Source: JABDPF01 sp036351055 (GTDB lineage Bacteria > Pseudomonadota > Gammaproteobacteria > Xanthomonadales > SZUA-36). From it: a stretch of DNA of 64,000 nt. Each line of letters starts with the position of its first letter. Within the stretch, counting starts at the first letter, position 1. Of the stretch, positions 34,121 through 42,767 are shown piece by piece. The translations under genes and the position numbers were made by a program. The notes below the pieces were generated by a model. That model worked only from the letters and a program-made list of their open reading frames with translations. It had not been told where the DNA came from and did not search any database. The stretch spans positions 3,149-67,148 of the forward strand of contig JAZBOH010000147.1 of NCBI GenBank assembly GCA_036351055.1, read 5' to 3'.

Positions 34121-34171
34121 GAAGCGCAGCGGTAGGAGAGACTGATTAGCGCTTCGGGGGGGAGAATCAGT
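34121..34171 (-). promoter_or_regulatory. Interlocked inverted repeats in the gltX leader
   Basis: Reading the minus strand, ACTGATT (34165-34171), GAAGCGC (34149-34155), AATCAGT (34141-34147) and GCGCTTC (34121-34127) occur in this order. The first pairs with the third and the second with the fourth, so the two hairpins exclude each other or form a pseudoknot. The first arm contains the stop codon of the small upstream frame. Confidence 0.45.
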
Positions 34172-34265
34172 AACGGTTACACACGAACCCCGGCCGGGCA
34201 TACAAGCCGGCAAAGGCAAAAAAACAGGGATTTTCTAACGGACGGCCGCCCGGAAACACGTTCAT
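34167..34265 (-). CDS. Possible 32-residue leader peptide or small protein upstream of gltX
   Basis: A short frame with ATG at 34265, preceded by AAGGA seven bases upstream. The peptide begins NVFPGGRPLENPCFF and ends PGFVCNRY, with two cysteines (14 and 29), three Phe-rich positions and one glutamate. It is followed on the same strand by interlocked repeats and a terminator, then gltX. It may be a leader peptide whose translation affects gltX expression, or a separate small gene ended by that terminator. A single Glu codon argues against classical charging-dependent attenuation. No family match is recognised. Confidence 0.4.
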   Translation of the reverse strand: MNVFPGGRPLENPCFFAFAGLYARPGFVCNRY

Positions 34266-34509
34266 GATGGATTCCTTCCTTGGAAAACATTCAGTCTCTT
34301 CTTGAGACGGCTTTCATTCTGCCAGACATTTTTCTAAATTACTGGAAGCTCAAGACCTTCCAGGCATGTTTTATGACCGCCCATCGGTTTGCAATGGAAA
34401 TCCGCGCACCGGTTTCTGCACATTGCTGTACACCAGGGCTCAAATGGCAATTCACGGGCCGTAAGAATATGATTGAAAACCACCCAGGTTCTAAACGGGA
34501 CTTTTTCCC

Positions 34510-35913
34510 ATGACAGGAACAAGAATCAGCAAGCTCCACCTGCTACCCACGGCAGTCATCGCCGTAGGCGTTCTGCTGTTCTTTTCCTATTCCGGCCATG
34601 ACCAGCCCAGCCAGCTCGACAAAGTTCTACAACGCGGCAACCTCACCATGCTGACGCGAAACGGCGCCAGCACCTATTACATCGGGCCGGACGGCGCCAC
34701 CGGGCCGGAGGTGGAATTGGTACGCGAGTTTGCCGACTATCTCGGTGTCGGGCTGGAAATCAAGGCGGTCGACTCGTTCGACAAGCTGGCCGGCATGCTG
34801 GAAAGCGGCCAGGGCGACCTGATTGCAGCCAACCTGACCCGGACCCCGCGGCGCGAAGAACGTTTCAACTTCGGACCGGACTACCAGGAAACCTCGACGC
34901 TCGTCATCTATCGCCGCGGCCAGAAACGCCCCGGGAGTTTTGCCGACCTGCTTGGCCGGAAGATCATGGTGATTGCAGGCAGCAGTTACGAGGAAGCCCT
35001 GGAACTGGCAAAAATCGACCTGCCAGGACTGGAATGGGAGCCGCGCAGTGACATCGGCATGGAGGAGTTGCTGCTGGCCGTTGCGGACGGCGCCATCGAC
35101 ATCACCCTGGTCGATTCAAACATTTTTAGCCTGAATAGCCATTTCTACCCGCGGGTGGCCACCGCTTTCACCCTTCAGGCCACCCTGCCCCACGTATGGG
35201 CCTTTCCCGCTGGCGCAGACGACAGCCTGGTGCGGCAAGCCGATACCTTCATGCAAGAGGCGAAGGAAGACGGCCGCCTGGCTGCGCTGAACGACGCCTT
35301 TTACTCTGCCGGCGACCGCATGAACCGGGTCGGCATGCACCAGTTCATGGGCCAGGTTCGCAACCGCCTGCCGCCGTTGATCCCGATTTTCCAGGAGATC
35401 GCAAACGCCTATGACATGGACTGGCGCCTGCTGGCCGCCGTCGGCTATCAGGAATCGCACTGGGACCCAAATGCTTCTTCGTATACCGGTGTACGCGGCC
35501 TGATGATGCTGACCCGCCGTACGGCAAACTACCTGGGCGTGACCGATCGCCTGGATCCGAGGCAAAGCATTGAGGGCGGCGCCCGTTACTTGCTGGATCT
35601 GCACAGCCGCATCCCGGCCCGAATTGCAGAACCCGACCGGACCTGGATGGCCCTGGCTGCCTACAACATGGGCATGGGTCACCTCGAGGACGTACGCATC
35701 ATCACCCAGAAACAGGGCGCTGATCCTGACTCATGGACTGATGTCAACAAGCGGCTCAGCCTGCTGACCCAGGAAACCTGGTACCGGGACACGCGCCATG
35801 GTTATGCCCGCGGCTACGAGACCAGGCAGTTCGTGAAGAACATCCAGAGTTATTACGAAACGCTCAAATGGCTGGATACACGCGAACACCCGCTGCTGGT
35901 AGCAGGAAAGTAG
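34510..35913 (+). CDS. mltF: Membrane-bound lytic murein transglycosylase F
   Basis: MltF cleaves the MurNAc-GlcNAc bond of peptidoglycan non-hydrolytically. An N-terminal hydrophobic segment (about residues 12-27) is followed by a periplasmic solute-binding-like domain (about 38-260, LTRNGASTYYIGPDG) and a family 1 transglycosylase domain with the catalytic glutamate in GYQESHWDP. AAYNMGMGHLEDVRII and RGYETRQFVKNI follow. Length 467 residues matches MltF. No lipobox is seen; the helix probably anchors or is cleaved. The TAG stop forms the left edge of a REP-like palindrome. Confidence 0.95.
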   Translation: MTGTRISKLHLLPTAVIAVGVLLFFSYSGHDQPSQLDKVLQRGNLTMLTRNGASTYYIGPDGATGPEVELVREFADYLGVGLEIKAVDSFDKLAGMLESGQGDLIAANLTRTPRREERFNFGPDYQETSTLVIYRRGQKRPGSFADLLGRKIMVIAGSSYEEALELAKIDLPGLEWEPRSDIGMEELLLAVADGAIDITLVDSNIFSLNSHFYPRVATAFTLQATLPHVWAFPAGADDSLVRQADTFMQEAKEDGRLAALNDAFYSAGDRMNRVGMHQFMGQVRNRLPPLIPIFQEIANAYDMDWRLLAAVGYQESHWDPNASSYTGVRGLMMLTRRTANYLGVTDRLDPRQSIEGGARYLLDLHSRIPARIAEPDRTWMALAAYNMGMGHLEDVRIITQKQGADPDSWTDVNKRLSLLTQETWYRDTRHGYARGYETRQFVKNIQSYYETLKWLDTREHPLLVAGK

Positions 35914-35976
35914 GAGCGGCTTTAGCCGCGACGCGGTCTCTTGGACAATCGGGGGTCGCGGCTAAAGCGGCTCCTG
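35911..35976. repeat. REP-like palindrome (GGAGCGGCTTTAGCCGCGAC type), copy 1
   Basis: Arms 35913-35932 and 35955-35974 are complementary at 19 of 20 positions with a 22-base loop. It fills the gap between the convergent mltF and dnaQ stops. This core is the kind of REP sequence common in Pseudomonas and Xanthomonadales genomes. Confidence 0.85.
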
Positions 35977-36672
35977 CATGTCTTTCCAGATGCAGTGGCC
36001 GCTGTTCTCTGCGATCTGCTTCAACCGGGCCTCGTGTGCCGACCGTTCCTGTTCATTCGCCTCCAGCACAAACAGCACCGGCCTTTCGGCCACCTCCAGG
36101 CTACCGAAATCGTCATCGGCTTCAGCCGGCACCGTGAAACTCAGGCCCAGGTCGCTCTGGCCACCGGTCATGGCCAAGTAGACGTCGGCCAGGATCTCCG
36201 CATCAAGCAAGGCGCCGTGCAGGGTGCGGCTGCTGTTGTCGACTTCGTAGCGCCTGCACAGGGCATCCAGGCTGTTGCGCTGGCCGGGGTGCAGGTCACG
36301 GGCCAGTTCGAGGGTATCGAGTACCGTGCAGCGGTCGGTCATCCGCTCCTCGCGGCCCAGCAGGAACAACTCGTAATCCAGGAAGCCGATATCAAAGGGG
36401 GCGTTGTGGATAATCAGTTCGGCGCCCTCGACAAAACCCAGAAATTCATCCGCGATGTCGGCAAATAACGGCTTGTCGAGCAGAAACTCGTTGCTGATGC
36501 CGTGTACTTCCATGGCGCCGTCTTCGATCTCGCGTTCCGGGTTCAGGTACTGGTGGAAGTGCTTGTGGCTGAGGCGCCGGTCGACCAGTTCGACGCAACC
36601 GATTTCAATAATGCGGTGGCCGTCGGCTGTTTCCAACCCGGTGGTTTCGGTATCGAGGATAATTTGTCTCAT
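35962..36672 (-). CDS. dnaQ: DNA polymerase III epsilon subunit (proofreading exonuclease)
   Basis: DnaQ is the 3'-5' proofreading exonuclease of the replicative core with DnaE. Exo I is ILDTETTG with Asp7 and Glu9, Exo II is HNAPFDIGFLD, and Exo III is HGALLDAEILADVY. The C-terminal tail that contacts DnaE follows. Length 236 residues. Its 3' end overlaps the right arm of the REP-like palindrome. The order dnaQ-rnhA-methyltransferase-gloB is the one found in E. coli, although here dnaQ and rnhA are on the same strand. Confidence 0.95.
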   Translation of the reverse strand: MRQIILDTETTGLETADGHRIIEIGCVELVDRRLSHKHFHQYLNPEREIEDGAMEVHGISNEFLLDKPLFADIADEFLGFVEGAELIIHNAPFDIGFLDYELFLLGREERMTDRCTVLDTLELARDLHPGQRNSLDALCRRYEVDNSSRTLHGALLDAEILADVYLAMTGGQSDLGLSFTVPAEADDDFGSLEVAERPVLFVLEANEQERSAHEARLKQIAENSGHCIWKDMQEPL

Positions 36673-36705
36673 AGTTTATGTATGGTGTCCGGTTGATTTC
36701 CCGCA

Positions 36706-36756
36706 GTGGGAGCGGCTTTAGCCGCGAACGACAATCGCGGCTAAAGCCGCTCCCAC
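36706..36756. repeat. REP-like palindrome (GGAGCGGCTTTAGCCGCGA type), copy 2
   Basis: A perfect 22-bp stem (36706-36727 with 36735-36756) with a 7-base loop, between dnaQ and rnhA. The arms share GGAGCGGCTTTAGCCGCGA with the copy at 35911, and the outermost GTG/CAC pairs are added. Confidence 0.9.
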
Positions 36757-36773
36757 AGTTCTATTTCTAGCCA

Positions 36774-37214
36774 CTAGCAACGCGGAACCGCCGCGGTTGC
36801 CAGCTCATCCGCCCTTTCGTTTTCCGGCACGCCGCTATGGCCTTTCACCCACTTCCAATGCACCTCGTGGCGGGTGATGGCCGCATCCAGGCGTTGCCAC
36901 AGGTCGACGTTTTTGACCGGCTTTTTAGCCGCCGTTTTCCAGCCGCGGCTCTTCCACTGCTGCAGCCATTCGGTCATGCCTTTCATCACGTAGGTCGAAT
37001 CGGTGTGAAGGAGGATTTTGCAGGGGCGCCTCAGCGTTTCCAGGGCGGCAATAACCGCCATCATTTCCATCCGGTTGTTGGTCGTCTCTTTTTCGCCGCC
37101 CGATATCTCCCGCCGGTGACCACGATACAGCAATACGACGCCCCAGCCACCGGGACCCGGGTTGCCACTACAGGCGCCATCGGTGTAAATCACCACGTTT
37201 TCTTTTTCATTCAT
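36774..37214 (-). CDS. rnhA: Ribonuclease HI
   Basis: RNase HI degrades RNA in RNA-DNA hybrids. The fold begins VVIYTDGACSGNPGPGGWG with Asp12. Glu50 is in NNRMEMMAVI, Asp72 is in LHTDSTYVMKG, and the last metal-binding aspartate is in NERADELA, followed by a short tail. The handle region with the basic WKSRGWKTAAKKPVKN is present. At 146 residues it is slightly shorter than E. coli RNase HI (155). It starts 14 bases after the methyltransferase gene. Confidence 0.96.
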   Translation of the reverse strand: MNEKENVVIYTDGACSGNPGPGGWGVVLLYRGHRREISGGEKETTNNRMEMMAVIAALETLRRPCKILLHTDSTYVMKGMTEWLQQWKSRGWKTAAKKPVKNVDLWQRLDAAITRHEVHWKWVKGHSGVPENERADELATAAVPRC

Positions 37215-37228
37215 CGATTATTAGTTAT

Positions 37229-37903
37229 TCAGCCACGCATGGCAGCGGATTGTACTGTGGTCCTGCGCGCTTGTCTGAAACGAAGTGGTGTTACCCCGGG
37301 GCTGTCGGCGTGGCTGGCCTGCAGGATCAGCACATCCGCCAACGGCGCGCCCAGCCCACTCAGCCCATGGCACATGAACTCCGGGTGCTTCTGGCCGCAC
37401 AGGCCGGCGCCTGCAAAACCGCGCATCCTCATTCCCTGCTGTTCCAGCCGCGACTTGACCGCCAGCGGCGCCAGGCCCGGCAACCTCCTGGCCGGGTGCT
37501 GGCCACGGTAACGCCAACCCATCCGGTTCAGCCCCAGCACGATCAGGACACCGCTGCGATGGGTGACCCGGCAGGCTTCCTCAAGCTCTTTCTCGAAACC
37601 GTCGCTGACCACGTGGTGCAAGACCACCGTGCAAAATGAGCCGTCCTGGAATGGCAGGCTGGCTGAATCACAGCACACCTTTTGCCGCGCTGCGCCACGC
37701 TGTGACAGGGTCAGACTGATGCGAAGCCCGAAGGCTTCAGATTCCGGACGCAGGAACACGGGGTCGAAAAGCGGCGCAGAAGGGTGATGAATTTCCAACA
37801 GGTTTCCACGCACAGCGCCTCTGCCTGCGCTACGCAACAGACCCTCGGAAAGCCGTTTCAGCGTCTGCAATCTGGACTCGCTTTTCCGGGTGCGCACTGG
37901 CAC
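37229..37903 (-). CDS. YafS-like SAM-dependent methyltransferase
   Basis: A 224-residue protein placed between gloB and rnhA, where E. coli has yafS, and similar to class I methyltransferases of that family. Visible are SASLPFQDGSFCTVVLHHVV (motif IV region, residues about 82-100) and GVLIVLGLNRMGWRYRGQHP. Motif I, normally a glycine-rich EIGCGxG loop, is degenerate here (NLLEIHHPSAPLF), so SAM binding is uncertain. GTG 37903 has AGAGGTGG eight bases upstream. The gene diverges from gloB across about 87 bases. The substrate is unknown. Confidence 0.75.
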   Translation of the reverse strand: MPVRTRKSESRLQTLKRLSEGLLRSAGRGAVRGNLLEIHHPSAPLFDPVFLRPESEAFGLRISLTLSQRGAARQKVCCDSASLPFQDGSFCTVVLHHVVSDGFEKELEEACRVTHRSGVLIVLGLNRMGWRYRGQHPARRLPGLAPLAVKSRLEQQGMRMRGFAGAGLCGQKHPEFMCHGLSGLGAPLADVLILQASHADSPGVTPLRFRQARRTTVQSAAMRG

Positions 37904-37929
37904 GTTTCAAACCACCTCTTAGTTTCTTT

Positions 37930-37938
37930 TGCTAAAAT
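37930..37938 (+). promoter_or_regulatory. Candidate extended -10 promoter of gloB
   Basis: TGC followed by TAAAAT makes an extended -10 element in the short divergent gap, about 53 bases before the gloB ATG. No consensus -35 is seen, which is acceptable for extended -10 promoters. Confidence 0.4.
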
Positions 37939-37990
37939 CGGCATCTCGCGCTGTAATCGCGAACCCGACATGGATACGACGGAGCCAGCC

Positions 37991-38761
37991 ATGCCTGAAA
38001 TCAGGGTCACCCCGATACCCGCATTTACGGACAATTATATCTGGCTGCTTTCCAACGGGGGAAGTCGCTGTGCCGTGGTCGATCCCGGTGATGCAAAACC
38101 GGTGCTTTCAGAATTACGCAGAAGGGACCTGATCCTGGATACCATCCTTCTCACGCATCACCATGCTGACCATATTGGCGGTGTACCGCAACTGGTCGCG
38201 GAAACCGGCGCCGCGGTGCATGGCCCGCTCGACCCCCGGATTGGCGGTCTGACGAGCAGCCTGGCCGAGGGTGAAACGCTTGAACTGCCTTCCATGGGAC
38301 TGAGATTCCAGGTCATGGAAGTGCCGGGGCACACATCCAGCCACATCGCTTTTTACGGTCACGGCAGCCTGTTTTGTGGCGACACCCTGTTCAGTGTCGG
38401 CTGTGGGAGGATGTTCGAAGGAACAGCGGAACAGATGCAGGCCTCGCTCGACCGAATAGCGGAGCTGCCGCCTGAAACACGGGTTTTCTGCGCCCACGAA
38501 TACACGCTCGCAAACTGCGATTTTGCCCGCGCCGTTGAACCCGGCAATACCGAACTTGCGCGGCGCGCCAGCGAGGTGGAGGCTTGCAGGGCCTCCGGGC
38601 GCATCACCATTCCCAGTACGCTGGGCCAGGAACTTGCCGTCAATCCCTTCCTGCGCACCCGCGAACCCGGCGTCGTCAAGGCGGCTCGAAAACGGGTTTC
38701 CGGCGCCTCTCCGGGGGCATCGACATTCGCCGTTATCCGCGCCTGGAAGGATGGATTTTGA
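37991..38761 (+). CDS. gloB: Hydroxyacylglutathione hydrolase (glyoxalase II)
   Basis: GloB hydrolyses S-lactoylglutathione to lactate and glutathione, completing methylglyoxal detoxification. The binuclear metal site is THHHADHIGG at residues 55-64. Other ligands are in VPGHTSSHIAFY, FCGDTLFSVGCGRMFEG, and CAHEYTLAN. Length 256 residues. ATG 37991 is chosen because CGGAG precedes it by seven bases; an ATG seven codons earlier and a longer frame reaching back into the methyltransferase gene are less likely. Confidence 0.95.
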   Translation: MPEIRVTPIPAFTDNYIWLLSNGGSRCAVVDPGDAKPVLSELRRRDLILDTILLTHHHADHIGGVPQLVAETGAAVHGPLDPRIGGLTSSLAEGETLELPSMGLRFQVMEVPGHTSSHIAFYGHGSLFCGDTLFSVGCGRMFEGTAEQMQASLDRIAELPPETRVFCAHEYTLANCDFARAVEPGNTELARRASEVEACRASGRITIPSTLGQELAVNPFLRTREPGVVKAARKRVSGASPGASTFAVIRAWKDGF

Positions 38762-38820
38762 CTTGACCCGCAGGCATCAGGCCGGATAATGGCTGGCAAA
38801 CTGCAGGATTGAGGGCTTTT

Positions 38821-40380
38821 GTGCGTACCAGACTGATTTTTTCCCTGTTCTTCCTTTTCCTGGCGGGTTGCGCCACCACGGGCGGCGGAACCGACACGGT
38901 GGAAACGGAAGAACCCATCGTCGCCGCAGAGCCAGAAAACATTCCGAGTTCCACGGCCACCATCGATGAACACCTCTTTGTCCCGAAAGAACCTGCCGAA
39001 CCGGTGCACGACAACGTCTGGGACCGCATGGTGCACAATTTCTCCCTGCCCGATTGCTCCGAGCATGAAATCGCCCTGACCTGGGCCCAATGGTATGCCG
39101 ACCATCCCGACTACATGGCACGAATTTTCAAGCGGGCGCAACCCTGGATTTATTTCATCATCGAGGAACTGGAACGGCGCGAAATGCCGGGCGAAATCGC
39201 GCTGCTGCCGATCGTCGAATCGGCCTACGACCCCTTTGCCTACTCCAGCAGCCGTGCGCTCGGCACCTGGCAATTCATCGCCAGCACGGGCAAGAACTAC
39301 GGCCTGAACCAGAACTGGTGGTACGACGGCCGCCGCGATGTCTGGGCATCGACCGAAGCTGCCCTGGACTATCTCGAATACATGGCCAAGATGTTCGAAG
39401 GCGACTGGCTGCTGGCGCTGGCCGGTTATAACTCCGGCGAAAACCGCGTTTACCGTCAGACCCGGAAGAACATCCAGGCAGGCAAGCCGGCGGACTTCTG
39501 GAACCTGAAACTGCCGCGTGAAACCAGGGGTTACGTGCCCAAGTTGCTCGGCCTGGCCTGCCTGTTCCAGGATCCGGCAAAATACGATTTTGCGATACCC
39601 GATACCGCCAACCAGGCTTTTGTGGCGGCGGTCGACATCGGCCAGCAGGCGGACCTCGTACTGGTCTCGCAGATGGCGGGCGTGCCCATCGACGTGCTGT
39701 TCACACTGAACCCGGGTTACAACCGCTGGGCGACTTCGCCGGACGGCCCTTACCGGGTCGTCTTGCCGCTTGAAAACGCCGAACTGTTCGAGGCCAGCCT
39801 GCAAAAAATAGATGCCTCCTCGCTGATGAAGTGGGACCAGGTAGTGGTCGAAAATGGCGATACGCTGTCGGGAATCTCGGCAAGGCACCACGTGCCGGTC
39901 TCGGTTCTGCGCAGTGCGAACAACCTCGACAGCGACCTGATCCGGGTGGGCCAGAAATTGCGATTGCCGCGGGACGACCAGATGCGGGCCGACCCGCTGT
40001 ACACGCAGGCCGCGATGGAACTGCAACGTTTGCAGTCCGGGCTGATCGCCACGCAACGCGTGACCCACAAGGTGCGGCCAGGGGAAAGCCTGTCGGTCAT
40101 CGCGCGGCGCTACCGGGTTTCCGTCAAGGACCTGCAGCGCTGGAACAACATCTCCGACCCGCGTAAATTACGCGCCGGCAAGACCATCACGGTTTACCAC
40201 AGCCAAAGCACACCCGGCCCGGTCACCAGTGGAACGACAAAATACGTCGTACGCCGCGGTGATTCCCTGTGGAGCATCGCGCGCAAGCACAACGTCAGGG
40301 TCAATGACCTGAAAAACTGGAACGACCTGGGCAACAGCACCTTGCTGCAACCGGGCCAGTCGCTGCGCGTCGCGCAATAA
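38821..40380 (+). CDS. mltD: Membrane-bound lytic murein transglycosylase D with LysM repeats
   Basis: An outer-membrane lipoprotein peptidoglycan hydrolase. The lipobox LAGC places the lipidated cysteine at residue 17. The transglycosylase domain has the catalytic glutamate in LPIVESAYDP, then SRALGTWQFIASTG and LALAGYNSGENRV. Three LysM modules follow at the C terminus (VVENGDTLSGISARHHV, HKVRPGESLSVIARRYRV and YVVRRGDSLWSIARKHNV). GTG 38821 with GAGG six bases upstream is preferred to a TTG four codons earlier. Length 519 residues. It is four bases from the downstream M23 peptidase gene, so the two are likely co-expressed. Confidence 0.95.
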   Translation: MRTRLIFSLFFLFLAGCATTGGGTDTVETEEPIVAAEPENIPSSTATIDEHLFVPKEPAEPVHDNVWDRMVHNFSLPDCSEHEIALTWAQWYADHPDYMARIFKRAQPWIYFIIEELERREMPGEIALLPIVESAYDPFAYSSSRALGTWQFIASTGKNYGLNQNWWYDGRRDVWASTEAALDYLEYMAKMFEGDWLLALAGYNSGENRVYRQTRKNIQAGKPADFWNLKLPRETRGYVPKLLGLACLFQDPAKYDFAIPDTANQAFVAAVDIGQQADLVLVSQMAGVPIDVLFTLNPGYNRWATSPDGPYRVVLPLENAELFEASLQKIDASSLMKWDQVVVENGDTLSGISARHHVPVSVLRSANNLDSDLIRVGQKLRLPRDDQMRADPLYTQAAMELQRLQSGLIATQRVTHKVRPGESLSVIARRYRVSVKDLQRWNNISDPRKLRAGKTITVYHSQSTPGPVTSGTTKYVVRRGDSLWSIARKHNVRVNDLKNWNDLGNSTLLQPGQSLRVAQ

Positions 40381-40384
40381 ACCC

Positions 40385-41239
40385 ATGGTTAAAACACGCA
40401 CTGTGAAGACGGCCGCCTTCCAAGCGGCCGTTTTTCTTCTCACCGCTGCCCTGCCCCTCTGCGCCGCGGCGCTGGAACTGAAAGGCGAAACCATCCAGGG
40501 CGGTGTCGTTATCGGCAAGGCCGAGCCCGGCAGCACGGTCAGCCTGGACGGGCGCGAAATCATGGTTTCCCCGGCCGGGGATTTTGTACTTGGTTTCGGA
40601 CGGGACGAGACGGGTGAAAAAACGCTGACCGTGCAGGAGCCGGGTGGAGAAAACAGCAGCCTGACCTTTGCGGTAAAAAAGAGGGAATACCGGATCGAGC
40701 GTGTTGATGGCCTGCCGCCAAAAACCGTGACACCGGACCCCGAGTCACTGGCCCGCATCAGGAAAGATGCGCAGTTGGTCGGCTCAGCCCGTGCCCGGCG
40801 TGACGACCGGGCGGACTACGTGAACGGGTTTATCTGGCCGGCCAGTGGCCGCATCAGCGGTGTCTACGGCAGCCAGCGCGTTCTGAACGGTGAACCCCGC
40901 CGGCCGCACTTCGGGGTAGATATCGCAGCGCCCACCGGGCACCCGGTCCACGCACCGGCTGCGGGCCTCGTCACGATGGCCGAACCCGACTTGTATTTTT
41001 CCGGCGGCACCATCGTTCTGGACCACGGCCAGGGGCTCTCATCCAGTTTCCTGCACATGAGCAAGGTCCTGGTCGCGAGTGGGGACGTGGTTCGGCAGGG
41101 TGATGTAATCGGGAAGATTGGCGCCACCGGGCGAGCGACCGGGCCGCACCTGGACTGGCGCATGAACTGGCTGGATAAACGCGTCGATCCTTCCGTCCTG
41201 GTCGACGGGGATCCGGCGCCCCTGCCGGCGGCGGATTAA
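40385..41239 (+). CDS. Periplasmic M23 metallopeptidase
   Basis: A 284-residue exported protein with a signal peptide (AFQAAVFLLTAALPLCAAA) and a C-terminal LytM-type M23 domain. The zinc ligands are His and Asp in RPHFGVDIAAPTGHPV and the HLDW pair in GRATGPHLDWRMNW. The N-terminal half is a beta-rich domain (GKAEPGSTVSLDGREIMV) of unknown role. It probably cuts peptide crosslinks in peptidoglycan, complementing the MltD glycan-strand activity encoded just upstream. Its stop overlaps the convergent folE2 stop by 4 bases. Confidence 0.9.
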   Translation: MVKTRTVKTAAFQAAVFLLTAALPLCAAALELKGETIQGGVVIGKAEPGSTVSLDGREIMVSPAGDFVLGFGRDETGEKTLTVQEPGGENSSLTFAVKKREYRIERVDGLPPKTVTPDPESLARIRKDAQLVGSARARRDDRADYVNGFIWPASGRISGVYGSQRVLNGEPRRPHFGVDIAAPTGHPVHAPAAGLVTMAEPDLYFSGGTIVLDHGQGLSSSFLHMSKVLVASGDVVRQGDVIGKIGATGRATGPHLDWRMNWLDKRVDPSVLVDGDPAPLPAAD

Positions 41240-42216
41240 GTCCGGGACAACTCCAGCCGAACCGGTGCGCCCGCGCCGGCCACGTAGCCACTCTCGACAC
41301 CCTTGGTCACGACGGCGACCGCGTTATGCGGATGCAGGCTCTCGAAGTGCGTACAGCGCGCCCAGAAGTCCAGGATCCGTTCGTCGGAATTGAGCGCCGT
41401 CTGCACACGGCGCCCGGCGTCCTCGCAGAACATCAGGTTGCTGCCGTTCAACTCGGCAAAGGCCTTTTCGTCTTCACGCTTCACCGTGGCCTGCACCGGC
41501 GTCTTCAGGGCGCTCTCGATCTCATCGATCAATTCGACGATGGGGAACATCTCGAAAGTGGGTGTGAGCCGCACGCGGATCTCGGCCGCACTGCGCTGGG
41601 CGTGAGGCGTCGCCATCACGCCTTCCTCGCTACCCAGCCAGTCGCGAACCGCGTCGAAATCGAGCTGCTGACCGGCAAAGTCCTTCGTGAACTGTTCCTG
41701 GACCAGCTGGCGGGCCAACGCCGCCGAACAGGGACAGGTGCTGGAGTAAAGAATTTCCAGGCCCATCTCCAGGCTGAACTCGTTACCTTCCAGGATGCCG
41801 ATCATGGACACCGGGTAACGGCGCCAGCCCTCATTATCGCTGGCCAGCGCGGGCCGCCGCGTGACGTAGTCAAAATCCACGCGGATCAGGGCGCGGTCAC
41901 TGAGCCCTTCGTGCGAGTCGAGGAAGGAACGCAACAACTGGCGCAGGGTGCAAGGGTTGAGCGGACGTTCACCAAAGCCCTGGTCGAGGTGCAGGTAAAG
42001 CCGTGACATGTGGATGCCGCGAACGTCCGGGTCCGTCAGGTTCACGTAGGCAGTGACGAGCGCGCTGGACTGGATCAGCCCGCCGGCGTCGTCTTCGATG
42101 CGCACGGGCATCTCGATTTCGTTCATGCCGACCCAGTCCAACTTGCCGGCCACTTCGACCTGCGTTTCGTTGGCGATATCCGGCATGTCTGCCACTACGT
42201 TTTCAATTGGATTCAT
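41236..42216 (-). CDS. folE2: GTP cyclohydrolase FolE2
   Basis: FolE2 (GTP cyclohydrolase IB) makes dihydroneopterin triphosphate for folate and, via the same product, for queuosine precursors. The family's metal-site cysteine is in YSSTCPCSAALARQLV, and the C-terminal CTHFESLHPHNAVAVV segment is present. It can work with metals other than zinc, and in many bacteria it backs up FolE when zinc is scarce; no clear Zur box was seen upstream. ATG 42216 is preferred to a GTG three codons earlier. Length 326 residues, slightly long at the N terminus. Confidence 0.93.
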   Translation of the reverse strand: MNPIENVVADMPDIANETQVEVAGKLDWVGMNEIEMPVRIEDDAGGLIQSSALVTAYVNLTDPDVRGIHMSRLYLHLDQGFGERPLNPCTLRQLLRSFLDSHEGLSDRALIRVDFDYVTRRPALASDNEGWRRYPVSMIGILEGNEFSLEMGLEILYSSTCPCSAALARQLVQEQFTKDFAGQQLDFDAVRDWLGSEEGVMATPHAQRSAAEIRVRLTPTFEMFPIVELIDEIESALKTPVQATVKREDEKAFAELNGSNLMFCEDAGRRVQTALNSDERILDFWARCTHFESLHPHNAVAVVTKGVESGYVAGAGAPVRLELSRT

Positions 42217-42362
42217 CGTGTCCACTCTGGTCCTGAAGTCTCGATATCGGTCTTGCAGGACCGTTTATCAAGTGCGTTTATTGCACCAAAAGCGGATTAT
42301 CCGTGAATTCCGGGCAGACCTCAAAGAATGCGGGGGATAACTTGAGACACATCAGGTGTTGA

Positions 42363-42767
42363 TCAACCCGGATCCCCGTGATGGCCGTCGTAGGGGTAGC
42401 GCGTATGCCCATAACGGATCACCAGCACCGTGAGGGCCAGGATCAAGGTCGCCCCGGAGACACCGAGAACCTTCCAGACGTCCATTCCCTTCACATCCAG
42501 GATCAGGTAGCGTGCCAGCGCCACGATCGCGATATACAGCGGTATGCGTACCGGCAGCTTGCCCGATTCCAGGTAGATGGACACCATTGCAAACACTTCG
42601 AGGTAGATGAAAAGCAGCAGGAGGTCCGCCAGGGTGACGGTGCCTGCATCGAGCATGACCTTGATTTCGATGCCAACCGCGACCGCGGTGGATATCGCGA
42701 TAATGATCAGCCCGATATCCTGGATCCAGGTGAGGGCTTTGTGACCGATCCGGTTAACCTTTCTCAT
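42363..42767 (-). CDS. psiE: PsiE-family inner-membrane protein
   Basis: A 134-residue membrane protein with four hydrophobic helices (about residues 17-38, 45-66, 72-91 and 103-118), including LADLLLLFIYLEVFAMVSIYL and RYLILDVKG, which match the phosphate-starvation-inducible PsiE family. Its function is unknown in any organism; in E. coli it responds to phosphate and cAMP. No Pho box was identified. A gap of 220 bases separates it from cbpM. Confidence 0.85.
   Translation of the reverse strand: MRKVNRIGHKALTWIQDIGLIIIAISTAVAVGIEIKVMLDAGTVTLADLLLLFIYLEVFAMVSIYLESGKLPVRIPLYIAIVALARYLILDVKGMDVWKVLGVSGATLILALTVLVIRYGHTRYPYDGHHGDPG

Noticed and set aside
38359..40068. 569-codon minus-strand frame opposite gloB and mltD
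   Set aside because: It spans two real genes on the other strand, and its composition reflects their codon bias.
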